Assembly (NCBI GenBank): GCA_036785705.1
Contig: JAWUZG010000332.1
Coordinates: forward strand, 2,976,001-3,040,000
Reading direction: 5' to 3'
Length of the DNA stretch: 64,000 nt
Source: Acanthornis magna
Lineage: Eukaryota; Chordata; Aves; Passeriformes; Acanthizidae
Below are positions 50,625 to 63,996 of this stretch, piece after piece. The stretch's first letter is position 1. Every line of letters starts with the position of its first letter. The translations under genes and the position numbers were made by a program. Under the pieces are notes generated by a model. It was not told where the DNA came from. It ran no database searches and saw nothing but the letters and a program-made list of their open reading frames with translations.

Positions 50625-53600
50625 CAGGTGACAGCTGTAAAAACTGTGAGATAACATATTCAGACTCAGCAGTTTCCTGTCGTGTCTGATTTGTGGTTTA
50701 TCCTGTATAATACAGATTTTCTATCATGCACATTTGATGGACATTTTCAGTTTAAAGAGGCAGCTTGATGTATTTAATTAGGATTTATGTTTGATAATAA
50801 GCTATTTCCTAGGTGGGAGATCCTCAGTTTCTAAGAAATTTGTGTGAGTCTCACTTTCCACTCATGTTGCAAATCTTTCCAGGATTCCTAAACCATTGCT
50901 GGGATCAGAGGCTGCGTGCGGGGGCTGCTGTGAACTGTGTGCTCGTCAGTGCTGCAAACAGCCTGGCCCCTGCAGAGCTCTCCTTCTGTGCAGCTTCACC
51001 CTGCTTTTCAAATCGAAAAATTAATATCTGAAATGCACCTTTTTTTTTGTTAACAAGTCTGAATTAAGGCTTTAAGTGCATTTGTTTGGATGTTGCTTTT
51101 CTTTCACTTCGTTTTCTGTCTTCATCAGAAACTTCAGCAATAGCTGTTGGCCAAGCTGCTTAATTTAGTCATAACTCTCTTTGCATAAAATTCATGTTGG
51201 GCTTTTTCCTGAAAATAATGAGAGATGTTGAGGATAAGTTTAGATATGCTTCTGAAATCCCTGGAGACTGCAGTGAAACATACATCACCAGCTAGCACGA
51301 AGAGCTAGAGATGGATTTGAAACCATTGGAATTGGATGATGCTGAAAATTGCCTCCTTTTCCTGTCCTTCTTTCTTGCGGAGGGAAATGGATGGAAATGT
51401 GCTCAAAGTTACAGAGGAACTGCGTGCAAGGAGGCCTCTGAAGGGAATATTTTCAGATGAAAATGGGTGACAGATGCAGAGCCTATAAAGCAGAAACAGT
51501 CCCCCAGAAGTGCAAATTTGCAGCTCGTTGTGATACACAGGAAAAAGCTGGCAGAGAACAGGAAAGATGAAATTGCTGAGAGAGATTTTTAAATGGCCTC
51601 TGTGTACAGGGGCCTGTTCTTGATCACAACAAGGAACCTTATTGCTTTGAGTCCCACAGAATAAAGCACAAAGCTATTTATGAAGGTAAATGTGTTTATT
51701 ATAAGATATGGAATAATTTGTGTAACATAGTTTTGTACCTGGAGTTTTCTCCAGTGCACAGCTTGTCTTGTGTAATATTCTTCTATTTCTTACTCTAATT
51801 GAGCAGTACACAGAATATCTGTTTCTGTTGGTGTGCACGGCCACAGAGGAGTTCTCTGGATGTTCCGTATGTGCTCAGTTTGCCCCATAGCAGTGCTTTG
51901 GTAATGCTGAAGGAACTTTGCTTGAGCGCTTGAGAAAAGAAGACTGAAGGAGGCATGAACTTTTTTACAAAACCTGCTAGTGGGTTTTGTAAGCCACCTC
52001 CAGGTGGGATCAAGGTGACCAGAAAAGAGGATCTAACACAGATAAGGCATACACTGTAGGATGAAAGCTTCTGTCCTCAGAAAGGAAGCGTTTCAGTGAT
52101 TGAAGAGATTACAGGATTTTGTCTCTGATTAATTTTACAGCAAGATTTGAAAATTACTTCAGGTTGGTGAGACAGGGTAGAGAAGATGCTGTGATATTTA
52201 CTGCAGCAGAAAATGGACTTAGCTAAGCAAGTTTTAGGGATTAAAACTGAGTGTGGTTTGCCTATAATTTGATTGAGATGATGCAATGCCATCCCACATG
52301 AAGTGCTGAAGGTGCACTAAAAGATAAAAACATGATCTTATTTCTGATATAACTTTCAGGACTATAGTACTTGAAATTCCTTTAGTCTACTTTCATAAAA
52401 ATAAAAGTTCTTTTCCTTTGAAAAGATTATACATTCCATTTCCTCTTTCAGAAAAATAAAAGGCTTCAGGGATTAGAAAACATTTTTATCTCAGTATTTC
52501 TTCTGGAGCATACACTGGAAATTGTTCATGCAAGGTTTAGTGTCAGGAGGTAAGATACAACTCTTTATTCACTTAAGAGGGAAGTATTTCAGTCACATAT
52601 TTATATATAGACACAAGTTGGATTTTTTTTTCAGTGTTAGTTTGCAAAGATGAGTGTACTTAAAACTGAGAAATTTCTCTTGAAGAACTGCTTGAATGCC
52701 TACAGGGAGATGGAAGTTATCCAACGTGACAGGCTGGTGAGCTGGAAAGTGTCCAAATAGCTGGTTCATAGCACAAAATTTCAGTGCTCTTCCTTTTATA
52801 AATCTTATCAGTTGAAAAAATACTGCTAAGTACTTGATGTTTGTATCAAAGTATGCACACATTTTACACTTTAGATTATTGTGGGTTTATATTCAGGCTT
52901 ATTAAAATGTTAACAGAGCTATTTGTAGATCTGTAGGTAACCTGTGCACAGGCAGCTTTGCACCTTGTGCTCCCTTGCAGGCCTCAGGCCTTGGTTAGAG
53001 ACAAATTTGTTCATAAAAATGACCTTTCAAACTTTCTCTTTGGTTGTCAATTATAACAGCTATGCCCATTAAAACAGCAAAACTTAATATTTTTCCCAAG
53101 TAGCAAACTGAAAAGCTGCATTTTCATGGTTCCTATGTGACAGGTTGCCACTGCCCAGCACCTTCCTCCTGCTGTGACACTGCTACAGGAAAAACCATTT
53201 AGAACCAGTATAAAGTGCTTGCTGGAGACTGTGGCTTCAACACTAGAGTTGTTTTCATCATTACAGTATTTATTTAATTCTAAAAAACAAGTTCTGAGTG
53301 TACTTGCTGCAGCCCCTCAGCTTTCAGTTGGTTTCTGGGATTTTTTTTCCCAGTTAATTTATCACTTCAGATCGAGAATGACATGGCAAAGCTGAGTCCA
53401 AATGTATTTAGCAGTCTGCTGAGCTGCAGCTGTGTCTAATGCCTTGTAAGCACTGTGTGCTCAGTTATGATTTTTCAGGATCTCCATAACTTTCTTTGCC
53501 ACTTCAGTATGTGGGAGTGTTCAGTAAATGTAAGGAGTCAACTGTTACTCTCACTTCTCTCACAAACCTGGTAATTGGGAAGCAGGGAGAGAGAAATCCA

Positions 53601-56600
53601 TGCCAAGCTCTTGCTGAAATACATTGTCCCATGGCTTCTGTTCCCTATGGAAGTACCGTGTGCACAGATTGTGCCAGATCTCATTGAGGTAACAGGGCTG
53701 GAATTTAAAATTGCAACTTGAGGGTATTTTTACCTGTATTCCTCCAGGCCACAGAATGACATCAGGAACACAAGTAACTGAATATTTTGTCCTCCAGAGA
53801 CGTATTTTGTGTACTCAGCTGAATACACCTGGCTGTGCCTCTTCCCGGACGCCAGTTTTGAAAACCATTTTTGGTGTGTGGGAATTGAATTACAGCTGTT
53901 CAGACTGGGCTACCAGCAACTGGCTGACAGGAACTGCAGGAGAGACTGGAATTGTGCTTATTGGCTTTGGCAGGGTGTCTGCAGGGACTGACACTTCCCA
54001 CAAGCTCCCAACTTCTGCTGCAAAGAGCTACAGGTGGAGGAGGAATGGAGGTTGGGAGACAATGAGCTGGGGACTCCTCTGAAGAAGTCTCTGCTCAGTT
54101 GTGGCCACAGCTGCTGTGCAGGGTCAGAGGAAGCTTTTCTCAGGCTCTATCACTCTGCAGTGTAGTCTGCTCAGTCAGTCTGATGCCGTGGCATGTCTCC
54201 TCTCCGAATATTTGCAAAATGGGGCTGTGACATAATTGGAAATAAGGTTGGTAGTTCAGGCTCTTGCGTGAGTTCTGTTTCATTCTGTCCTCACCCTGTC
54301 AGCAGCCAGAATTACCCAGTCTGGAGGGGGACTGGTGAGGAGTAGAGCAAGAGAGAAATCTGTTTATTTTGAGTCTCTGCTATAAGTAATTTTGTAAGAA
54401 ATTACACCAGCCTGCTGAGGTTGGAGAGCTCAGTGGCATGTATTTTGAGGTGTTACAATGAAATAGATGAAAATTGCATGATAAGAAATCGTTGCACATG
54501 TTTGTTCTCTTCTTCTGACTTTGCAGTTGCAAGTTTTAGTTTTGTTTCATATTGTCAATAGTGAAGGCACTAAGGAAATTCAAAGTTCAGATTTGTAAGA
54601 CTTACAAGTAATTGGTAAGAACCCAACTCTTAGTATCATGACTGTCTATTTAACAACTCAGCAGCTTCATATTGCAAATAAATAATGGGAAGGGACAACA
54701 CAGGTATGTTTTACTTGTGTCTGGTCTGTTGTGCAATATTTTCTCTTTAAAACCATGAGAAAGGCAGCAGGTTTATTCTCTTTTACGAGCATTGTAAAGG
54801 TAGTTTTTTAAGTTGTGTTTTAAATCTGATTCATCAACTTATCCATAATTCTCTGTGACTTCATTCTGTCATTTTACACAACACTTCTGCCCTGTGTATT
54901 TTAACACTCTGCAGTTTAATGTTGTTTGTAAGGTGCACAGATTATTATTATGCAGGGCAGGTGCCTTTAAAAATGACTTGTAGCATCGTTATTGCCAGAC
55001 TACTACCTTTCCTAAAGGTAAAGAGAACTTGCTTTTGAAATGCCTTTTCAGGAGGAGAGGATCTGAAAGAATCCCACTTCAGTTAATTATTTATAGCCTG
55101 AAAAATAATGTAGCTGTACAATCGCTCTCCAAGCTTTGCACCTCTCCCCATGTTTAGGAACACCAGGAAAATGAAAGTTTCTCTGCAGCTCATGCTTTGA
55201 CAGAGACGCCCATTCTAAGTTACAGCATTATTACCATGTGTAGCATTATTATATATTATTAAAATATTTATGGCTAGATACTGGGTTTTCTTCAAAGCAA
55301 TAGAATAAAAAATCAGTCAAAACTTGTCCACTGGGGTAAGACAAACAACTGGCTAATTTGTTCTTCACACTTTGTTCAAATAATATTCTTTTATTTTTAC
55401 TCTTTTTTTTTGGTGGTTACTGCTGGCTTGGGACAGATTAGGAAACCTAAAATTGTACTGAGGAATGTAGGAATATGGAGCCTTCAAAAAAATGCCAAGC
55501 AACTTTTCTCTTGTTATTTAACAGAAAATGTGTGTTTCTTCTTTATCCAAAGTTTGTTTAGTTTCTCATGAAGTTGGAAATGGTCTGAGTTACAAAGGGA
55601 TCGGACACTTGGCTGGAACTCCATTGCCCTTGGTGTCTGAAGGGCTTAGCGTGACATGTTAAAAACCCTCAAAACCAGAAGGATGAATTTACAGTTTTTC
55701 TCTCAACCTTCTAACTGTTTCTCTATATTCATCTCTTAATCTTGATAACATTTACCGTTTCTTAATATTAAAGAAATATTAATGTAAATAATTTCTTAAA
55801 TATATGAATTCTCCGTGTTGAGAAATTGAGACTGCAGTTTGAGGTCATTGCTGGAGATGCTCCCAAGTCAAGGGCTGAGACTGGGTAACTGGGGGTCTTT
55901 GCACAGTGCATAACCGCCTACAGAAACAGACGATGAAGGAAACTCTGTGCAACTCTGGTGTCTTAGGAGGATGAAATCGTGCATGTAGTGAGAGAATGAA
56001 TATGATATTTGAAAGGAATTCAATACCATGGCAGAAAAAGGGAGATGATGATACTTCACTGTGTGTTGAGATGGTGAGAAAGAGTGATCTCGTAACACAC
56101 TGAAGTATCAAAAGACATATTTATCTCCTGCCAGGCACATTTAGAATCAGATGGATCTTGTGTCTGGTATGTCCTGGAACATGTCCAAAGAGCAGAGGTG
56201 CAATCATGGCTTAAAAAAATAAATCACAAAAGTGTAGATTAACATTTCACTCTCCTTTTCAGAAAGGTGATGCTTAACCTTGTAGAGTTTCCAAGATGGA
56301 ACCACAGAGGGAGGGAGGTGACCCTTTGATGACCTACTGATGGTCACTAAAGGAAAGATGAGCATCTCTGGACCCTCCAAGGGCTCTGAACATTGCTGGA
56401 GAAATTATCACCTTCTCTGGGCAACATAAGCTCCTGTCCCAGTGATGTCAAGGGCAAAACAAAAGCCTGTTTGTTTCCTTGCCTTTTCCCATTTCAGGTA
56501 TTTAATAATATCTCTATCTTGTAAGTGATTTTATATCTTATACAAATTCAAATTTTACTTTTAGCTTGCAAAGTTATATTTACATAGTCAGAGAAGTTAA

Positions 56601-59600
56601 TAATTGATGATATGTTTAATAAATCTGCAGTGTCCTGAGCTGTGTGGCACCTGCTTGTGACTCAGTGTTGGGGTTTTTGTTACTCAGTCTTCATTGAGGT
56701 TGGCAGTTTGAAGAATTCCAGAAGTTGTATTTGGGAACTGCAATAAGCCTAACTAAAAAGCTGCGTGGAAGTAAGAATCTTCAAGGAATTTTTGTATGCT
56801 CAAATAATTTTTCCACAAGTGAGGGCAATTAATTTCAAAGAGGACAGGAGATAGACGACACGCAGCATTCTGTACAAATGAATAGGAACTTCAATGTCGC
56901 ATATGTTTTGAAATATGTGAAGTCCTTAGAAAGTAATGTGTAAGTTAATTGCATAAGCAGATGCATATTGCCTTAAAATCACTTTCCCTGTACTTTCTGA
57001 TCCTCTGCTAAACATAAGAATGCAGAATGGCCTGAGCAATTGAGTATTTGACGTGATTGTATCATCTCTAGTTGGAGAAGAAAAGAGCCATCTCTGAAGT
57101 AGTTACATAATATGGAATATGGCCTGCCCTGTCTCAGGAACAAAGATGACCTTTCTTCTCTTTTGTATCCCTAGGATGATCTCCTGGGGCCTGTTAGTGA
57201 AATATCAGCAATTTTATAGAAGTTCCTTCCTTCCTTCATTATTGCATATAAGCACTGTGTTGCCTTAATGGCCCTGCAATGAGGTTATTTTCAGAAAATT
57301 GTACTGTTTTTTATTTTAAAGAATAATTTCATTGTAAAAGGTCTCCTTGGGAATAGCTTCAGGTTTAATTTGGGGAAGTAGCAGTGTGATTCAAGCAAAA
57401 TACTGAAATGTGATCCTGTGTTATTAAGAAGGCAGGTAAAACATGAAGCACGTAGCTGTGGCTGTGTCTCATTTCAGACATCATTGGACATTCAGTTTTT
57501 CCAATGTTTTCCAGAAAAACTTAAATAAGAAACCAAATGAGTACCTTGCCAAAAAGCTGATCAAGGCAGGCAACCTCAAATCTGTCAGAGAGGCTTGGGT
57601 TAGTGTTATCATACAGCTGCATAAAATTGCATGTTTCAGGGTTTTATTGGTTGGTTGGTTTGTTTTTCTTGTAAAATTTTAAAAAAACAACAACTACACA
57701 CTTTAAAAAAATTGATAGAACCCACAGAAATGTTGCCATGTGTAATCTGTCAAGATTGCTTTGTTATTCCCCTAAGTCCAGAAAAAGAGTTATGAGGCAG
57801 GAATGTCTAACTGGCAGCCTGAGGGCATGTGTATCCTTGTATAACAGGAATCGACCTAGTTCAGTGGGAACATCCTTTCCTTTCTAAAAAAAAAAGTTTC
57901 ATATGTTGATAGAGATGTTTGCAATCCTGGTGTCACTTGTTTTCTGAAGAGCTTCCAGAAAATGACAGCATTCTCAGAGCTATTTCTGTTGCAATAATGA
58001 AGATTTCTGTTAGCAGACCAACAAGGCTTATTTTCCTACCCTCTGCATGTCCCCAGGAGATCCCACAGGTTTGCACTGCGGCTGTTTCCCCCTTTGGCTT
58101 GTCTTGAACCTCTGGTGTGCCTAAAGCTGTGGGGGAGCACCACTGCTGCAGGACCTGGAGCCAGCAGCAGGGAAAAGCATTTGAACACGGGCTATGTTTG
58201 GGTTTTTCCAGCTGCTGCCAGAGGCCAGCCCAAAGCCCTCTGCCAGCCCCCTGTCCCCATCCTGCACATTCCTGTTCTCCAGTTCCTTTGCCACCACAGA
58301 ACCTGTTCCCCACACGCTGCTGGGAAACCCTGGATTGTGTTCTTCAGTTCAGCAGAGTGCAAGTTCTCTTTCTCTCTCCTCCCAAATCCCTGTGACTCCA
58401 TTACTGGTTTCCTGTTTTCATGCTTCAATGCTCTGTTCTTCCAGAGCATCTGTGCCTTGAGCTGTACAACCTGCTAGGGCCGGCCTAATGTCCTGGAACT
58501 CTCTAATTGCAGCACAGGCAGTTAGACTTTTATGGTGATCTGGAAGGGGTAAGGGAGCACCACTACTGTTCCTGTATTTCAAATTTCCTCCTTCTCTACT
58601 GCCTTGTTCATTCAGCAACAACATACAAACAACATTAGTGCTCCTCTTATTTGGTTGTAACTTAAAAAAAAAAATCTATAAAAATTATTTGCATTTATTT
58701 GCTAAATATTATTTAAATATTTTAATGGGTTTTGTATTTAACAATCTTAGAAGTCAAGACCTTGTACCAAGGAGATATCAAATACAAGACACTTTTACCT
58801 TATATGACTACAGTGGCATTTAAAAAAAGTCAAATGGCCTTGGTCTAGTAGTAGATGCTTTATTTTCATATTTTCTAAATATAAGAAATTCTGTCAGAAA
58901 TACATCTTTCTTTTAAGGGAAATATTTAGGAAAAAAATACTCTACATTACTGGATTCCTGTCACTAAGCTCTGCAGTCTAGGAAACCCTGTTTAAAGTAT
59001 TAGCAGCTTCCTTTAAATGAAAACTGAGCAGAACAAGTTACGTTTTTTCTTCTTAATAAACATGCCTTGAAAACTGATAATAATCTAAATAGAAAATTTG
59101 ATTCCAGTCCCTCTAGCTTCCCAGACTCTTGCCTTAATATCATAATGTTGCAGCCATTGTTGGGAGAGTCTTTGAGCAGGAACCACACAATAGATCACAA
59201 GATCCAGGTTTAGGAAGCTGTAATGTAACATTCAGCTCAATGGGTTTATGTTAACGTATATGGGAAAAGAATTTGTTTATAAAACATACCATAATGATGT
59301 CGTCAAGATATAAGATATCTCCTCAAATATCTTGAAAGTTCTTTTGAATGTGTGATGGTACAGCATCTACCAAATGCTTGTTCCGTCCTTCAGTTCTGTA
59401 GAACTAAAAAGACAAAAAATTACCTGCTTCTGAACAGGTCCCTTAGTGTCATTTCAGTGGAGGGGGATAACAAAGGTGACTCTACCCACCATGATCTAAT
59501 AAGTTTTTATGAAAGCTTCAGTAGTATAGTCCTGAAACTGCTATTAAACCCAATGGCACTAATAGAGAAAATATAGTGGAGGTGTAGGTTGTAATAGTTC

Positions 59601-62600
59601 TGATCATAACCTTATTTCTGTGTGTGTTGGTAGATATGTACTGATGCTCCCACACACTCTGTATTGCAGTGACTAATCACAAAAATAAGAAACTGTAAGA
59701 CCGTTCAGGAGATGCAAACTCTAAATATCAGAGGCATAACAAATTATATTTCTCAGGCATTCTCATTGATCGAGTTTGTTTTTCAATGGGTGCGATTCTG
59801 CTTTTGCTTGTTTCCTGCTGGATTGCAATTCCCTAACATGTATCTACACTCATTATTTCTGTTTGACCTGCTCAGGAGAAGGTGCTGGCACCCTGGCTTC
59901 CTAGCAAGACAATCTATTTTAATGAAATCCTACTTTAGTGATGAGGAAAAATAAACCTCTGCAAATGGCCTTGAATATTCTGGCAGTAAAGCAACACAAA
60001 GAAGTGGGTTTTGGCACATAGTTGTCATCTTCAGGAGGAGTTCAGATGGTCAGATGACGTGGCACCACAAAATATTTTAATAATTGTGTTTGCAAAATTG
60101 CTGAACACTGTTTGAAGCCCAGTTCATGTTTGGAAAGTCCTGTTGTAACACAATGCTGTTACATCAATACTCACCCATTTTTCTGAGGAAGGTTTATGTT
60201 TGGAATTTTTTGTGGGGAACAAGTTTTAATTTCGGAATAAGGATATAATTTGTTGTCAGAGGGATTTAATGCTGGGGAGCAGAGGTTTACCTTTTACCAT
60301 CCTGGTGTGTTTTCAAAGCAGACAGAACAGGAGCTCAGCCTTGTCCCATTGCAGCTTTAGGATTCAGAGGCTCCTGATTGAGCAACCAAGGGAAACTCAC
60401 ACCCCTGATGGAGCCTAAGGCAGGGCAGGCTGGAATTCCATGGGCATTTTTTTCCTTTGGCAAATCTGCTGTCCCAGCTTCAGAGAGCAGCCCTAGAGCT
60501 CCAGTTTAGCAGCTCCCCAAGCAGACACACTTTAGAGCTGTTGAGCACAAAGTAAGCTGGTTCCCCAAACACTGCAGGCAAGAGCAGTAATTTCTTTGCA
60601 AATAAAATCCAAGCATTTGTTAAATGTAGCATTTGTATTAAGAAAGATAAGTTCCTGTAGAAATTCTTAGCAGTTTTCTTTCTAACTTGAGCTGTGAAGC
60701 ACAGGGGATGTTACTTTCTCTCCCATGTCACTCTGAGAGTGTTCTATACACATCTATGGTGACACACATACCCTAACTGTGTCATTAGGTGGTTGTTCAT
60801 CCCCTGCATTAATGACTTTACCTTTTACAGGCTTTTGACTGCTTTTTCTTTTTCTCATTTAAAAAAATGGAAGAAAAACCAAGGAGCTAATATAATCCCT
60901 GATTTAATTATTCAAAGAATTTCAATTCTCATCTTCCTTCTACTTTTATTGTAAGTATATAATAAATCCAGCTCTCGGGCTGGTGCTAAGTTATTAAAGG
61001 AGTATTCCTTATTCTGCTAGAGCCCAGGGAAAATGTGTTAGCATCTCCCTAAAAAAAGACCGAGATTAACATATGCGCAAATAGTGCTATTTGGGAAATT
61101 CCTATCTATATGTTGTTATAGTATCAAGATTCTTTGTTTCTGTTACGTTATAACTGAAATTAAATCAACTGGGACATTTTATAAGTGACATTCCTTAAAG
61201 GGATCCACACCTGAGGAGGATGAATATTTGTAGGTTGTGGAATACCCACTAGCAGGACATTCTGTAATTTTTGGAGTTTTATCCTTTCATCTTTTACATG
61301 TATTTCCACAGGGGTTTTTTTTCACTGAGAAGTCCCTATGCTTTTCATTAAACAACTTACCCAAGATTTAATATGAAAAGCTCTGTTTTAGAAAGATTTT
61401 GGGTTTTGGAATGAATTTTTGTTTTTAGCCTGTTACTCTGCTAACCAGACTCCAAGATTTTTTCCAAGCTTAAAACTGGAGCCCACTGTTATATAACAAT
61501 TAAAAACTTAATATAAGCCCCTACTGGATATCATTTAAATATGAAAAATATTTCAGATACAAATTAAAACTGTTCTAACAGTTGCTAGTAACTATTCATC
61601 AATCCTAAACAAACACCAGCAGACTGGTTAGTGTAATGGATGTGAGTTGTTAAAAAATTATTTTTATTGGGTGCTATTTTCTTTATAAGATCAATTTCAA
61701 AGTAAGAGGAAAGTTTCTGGAAAGATATGACTTTCACCAGTTTAAAGCAGAACTATTGTGATAAAGCTTTGTTTCAGCCATTCACAAATATATTGCATTA
61801 GTCTCATCTCTGATCAAGTCATTCAAATTTAATTTAATTTTTCTGCCTTCAGTAAGTACAGCTGAAAAAGAACAAAATCAAATAGAGCGATTTAGTTCTG
61901 GGAATACAGGAGGTGGCTCTGTATAGTTTTAAGGAAGTGAATCATCATCCAAGACATTCATCTTTCACACAGTGTAAATTTAAAATACATGGCTTAGCAT
62001 TAAAAGATGTCAGTGCACTTTGAAGAGCTTGGATTGCTCAGTTGTGCTCTGTTTGACCTCAGAGTTGCTGCCCCTCGCAGCTGCTGTGCTCTGCCCTGCA
62101 GTGCCCTGTTGCAATCCTGCCCGGGTTAGTTCCTGCTGCTCAGAGTTGCACCTCTGGGCAGGGGCTCCTTACCCCAGCCCCTGAATCACTTCCTGCAAGT
62201 TCCCAAGTTGCTCTCCAGTCCTTTTAAATGGAAGAGATTGGCCAATCTTTGTTACAGTAAATAAACTGTGGGTGGTATTTTTATTCTCATTCTTTGCCTG
62301 TACTTTGTGTGTAGTTCCATGGTTTCTATGGAACACAGACTCCATCATCCCTAACACAGGAATGAGTGCACTGGGACGCTTGGCAGGACCAGCCATGCTC
62401 TGTCCACCTCACTGCCCATCTGCTTTAGTGGCACCAGGGCAATGCAATAGCACTTGGAATGAGAAATGAGTGAAATGAGCAGCCTGACAGCCCGGGGACA
62501 CTGCGGGTTCTCAGCTCACATCTCATGGACCAGGGCAGGAAATTCCTTCTGGCCTGTGGGATCAGGCTGGAAAGCAGCTCCAGTGACTGTAGAGAGGCAG

Positions 62601-62820
62601 TTGTGGGGCTGCAGGGGAGGAGGGAAGAAGCTGCACAGATCCCTGAAGGGTAAGGATGGAAGATTTCATCTGATAGAGCAGAGCTGAGATCAGGAGTGTG
62701 ACAGCAGTGATTAAGTGAGGAGGTGAAACAGCTCTTTTTTTTTTTTGTAACTGTGCTCTGGACAAGTTAGTTCAGTTTCCGAGCAATGATTGCTCATTCC
62801 AAATCCCAGTACCACAGAAG

Positions 62821-62947
62821 AATCACAGAATATTCTGAGTTAGAAGATCACAAGGATCATCGTGTTCAACTCTTTAGTGAATGGCCAATACAGGAATTAA
62901 ACCACAGCCTGGGCGTTCTTAGCACCAGGCTCTGACCAACTGAGCTC
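62821..62947 (-). mobile_element. tRNA-Ile/CR1 hybrid SINE (TguSINE1-like)
   Basis: On the minus strand the element begins GAGCTCAGTTGGTCAGAGCC, which matches the A-box side of tRNA-Ile. It passes through GGTGCTAAGAACGCCCAGGC (anticodon arm) and GGTTTAATTCC (decayed B box), and then a CR1-type 3' end: GATGATCCTTGTGATCTTC ... ACTCAGAATATTCTGTGATT. This head-tail composition is that of TguSINE1, a passerine SINE whose tail allows use of CR1 machinery. The copy has several substitutions and is not a functional tRNA gene. Confidence 0.8.
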
Positions 62948-63526
62948 CTTTCAGTGCCTTCTGACCTCACTGATTAATGTTATCCATAATTTATCTCTAA
63001 GTACATCTTAAAGATGAACATAAAGTTAATATCACAGGAAAAGCAGTGAATTACACAACTGTTTGAACACAGACTTAAGCAAAATTAAATCAATTACAGT
63101 GGAGCATTCATATCAACCAGAGACAGAAGCAGAAATTCTGGAGCAGATTTTATGGCACAAAACCAGCTAAACAACAAAGCCCAGCAGCAGCAAAAACATT
63201 GCAGAGAATGAAATACCCTTTTGGAATATTTCAGGAAAATCAGTACAAAGTTAACAATACACCCCGCCTAAAAAAATAAATGGCAAAGGACATATTCTAT
63301 GAAAATCAAACTACTTTATGTCCTACCACGAACGATTATTCTATTGCATTTATCTACTTATGGAAGAGTCTTAAATGAAATAATAGTGAAGTTGTTTTGT
63401 TTGTTTAACTTGTAACCTGTCTTAAAATCACACAGAGCTGCTGCTCTTACTCTCCCATTGTTACAAAATTGTTCTGTGTTATTCTGCCTGGTTGTCTGCT
63501 GCTTTTATAGTTGCACATCCTTTTAG

Positions 63527-63688
63527 GTAAATCTTCTGAATGTAAAGAAAATGGTAGAACAAGCTAAAACAGCCCGGCATGTTTTCAGTCACAAGTGCAA
63601 GGCTGTCAGTGAGACGCCGAAGCAGGATGCTGTTCAGTCAGCTATAAAACACAAGGAGACAGAACCAATGAACTATATGAATGTATAA
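63527..63688 (+). other. Candidate alternative terminal exon of DOCK2 (speculative)
   Basis: After a pyrimidine-rich CACATCCTTTTAG acceptor a frame runs 53 codons to TAA, beginning VNLLNVKKMVEQAKTARHVF and ending EPMNYMNV. ATTAAA follows 8 bases after the stop. Joined to the last DOCK2 exon (both in phase 0) it would give a truncated DOCK2 with a new tail. I do not recognise the peptide. A stop-free run of this length occurs by chance in roughly one frame in ten, so support is weak. Confidence 0.15.
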
Positions 63689-63996
63689 ATGGAAAATTAA
63701 AAACTCAGACCTACTAAGAGTAGGTGAATGTTACTGTAAATGAATTATTAGTACGATGTGCTCGTTGGCAAGCTCCAAGTCTGTATGGATTGGGAGCCAT
63801 TTCCCATTTCACATGTGATGAATACTCGAGGTTGTTGCATAGCAGCCTGTCCTAATGTTTATGTATTTGTGCCTTTACAGCTAGAAACAGTACATTTTAG
63901 GGCTGCACATGCTTTGGCAGGGACATCTATTTCTGGAGAGAAACAGAACTACTGCATTAGCAATTCACTTGAAATTCTGCTTATTTTTCCTTTCAG

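Noticed and set aside
56370..56460. CR1-like phrase CCTTCTCTGGGCAACATAAG
   Set aside because: One short block resembles reversed CR1, but the neighbouring blocks do not follow in order well enough to call an element.
57443..57682. Plus-strand frame with Lys/Leu-rich peptide after a TTTCAG
   Set aside because: It has no match to the next DOCK2 exon or to any family I recognise, and the following donor is unconvincing.
58094..58477. Cluster of overlapping open frames on both strands
   Set aside because: It is a local GC-rich patch where stops are rare; frames on both strands are open at once and none resembles a protein.
62883..62947. Possible tRNA-Ile gene on the minus strand
   Set aside because: The A and B boxes and the stems are degraded, and it is fused to a CR1 tail, so it is the head of a SINE.
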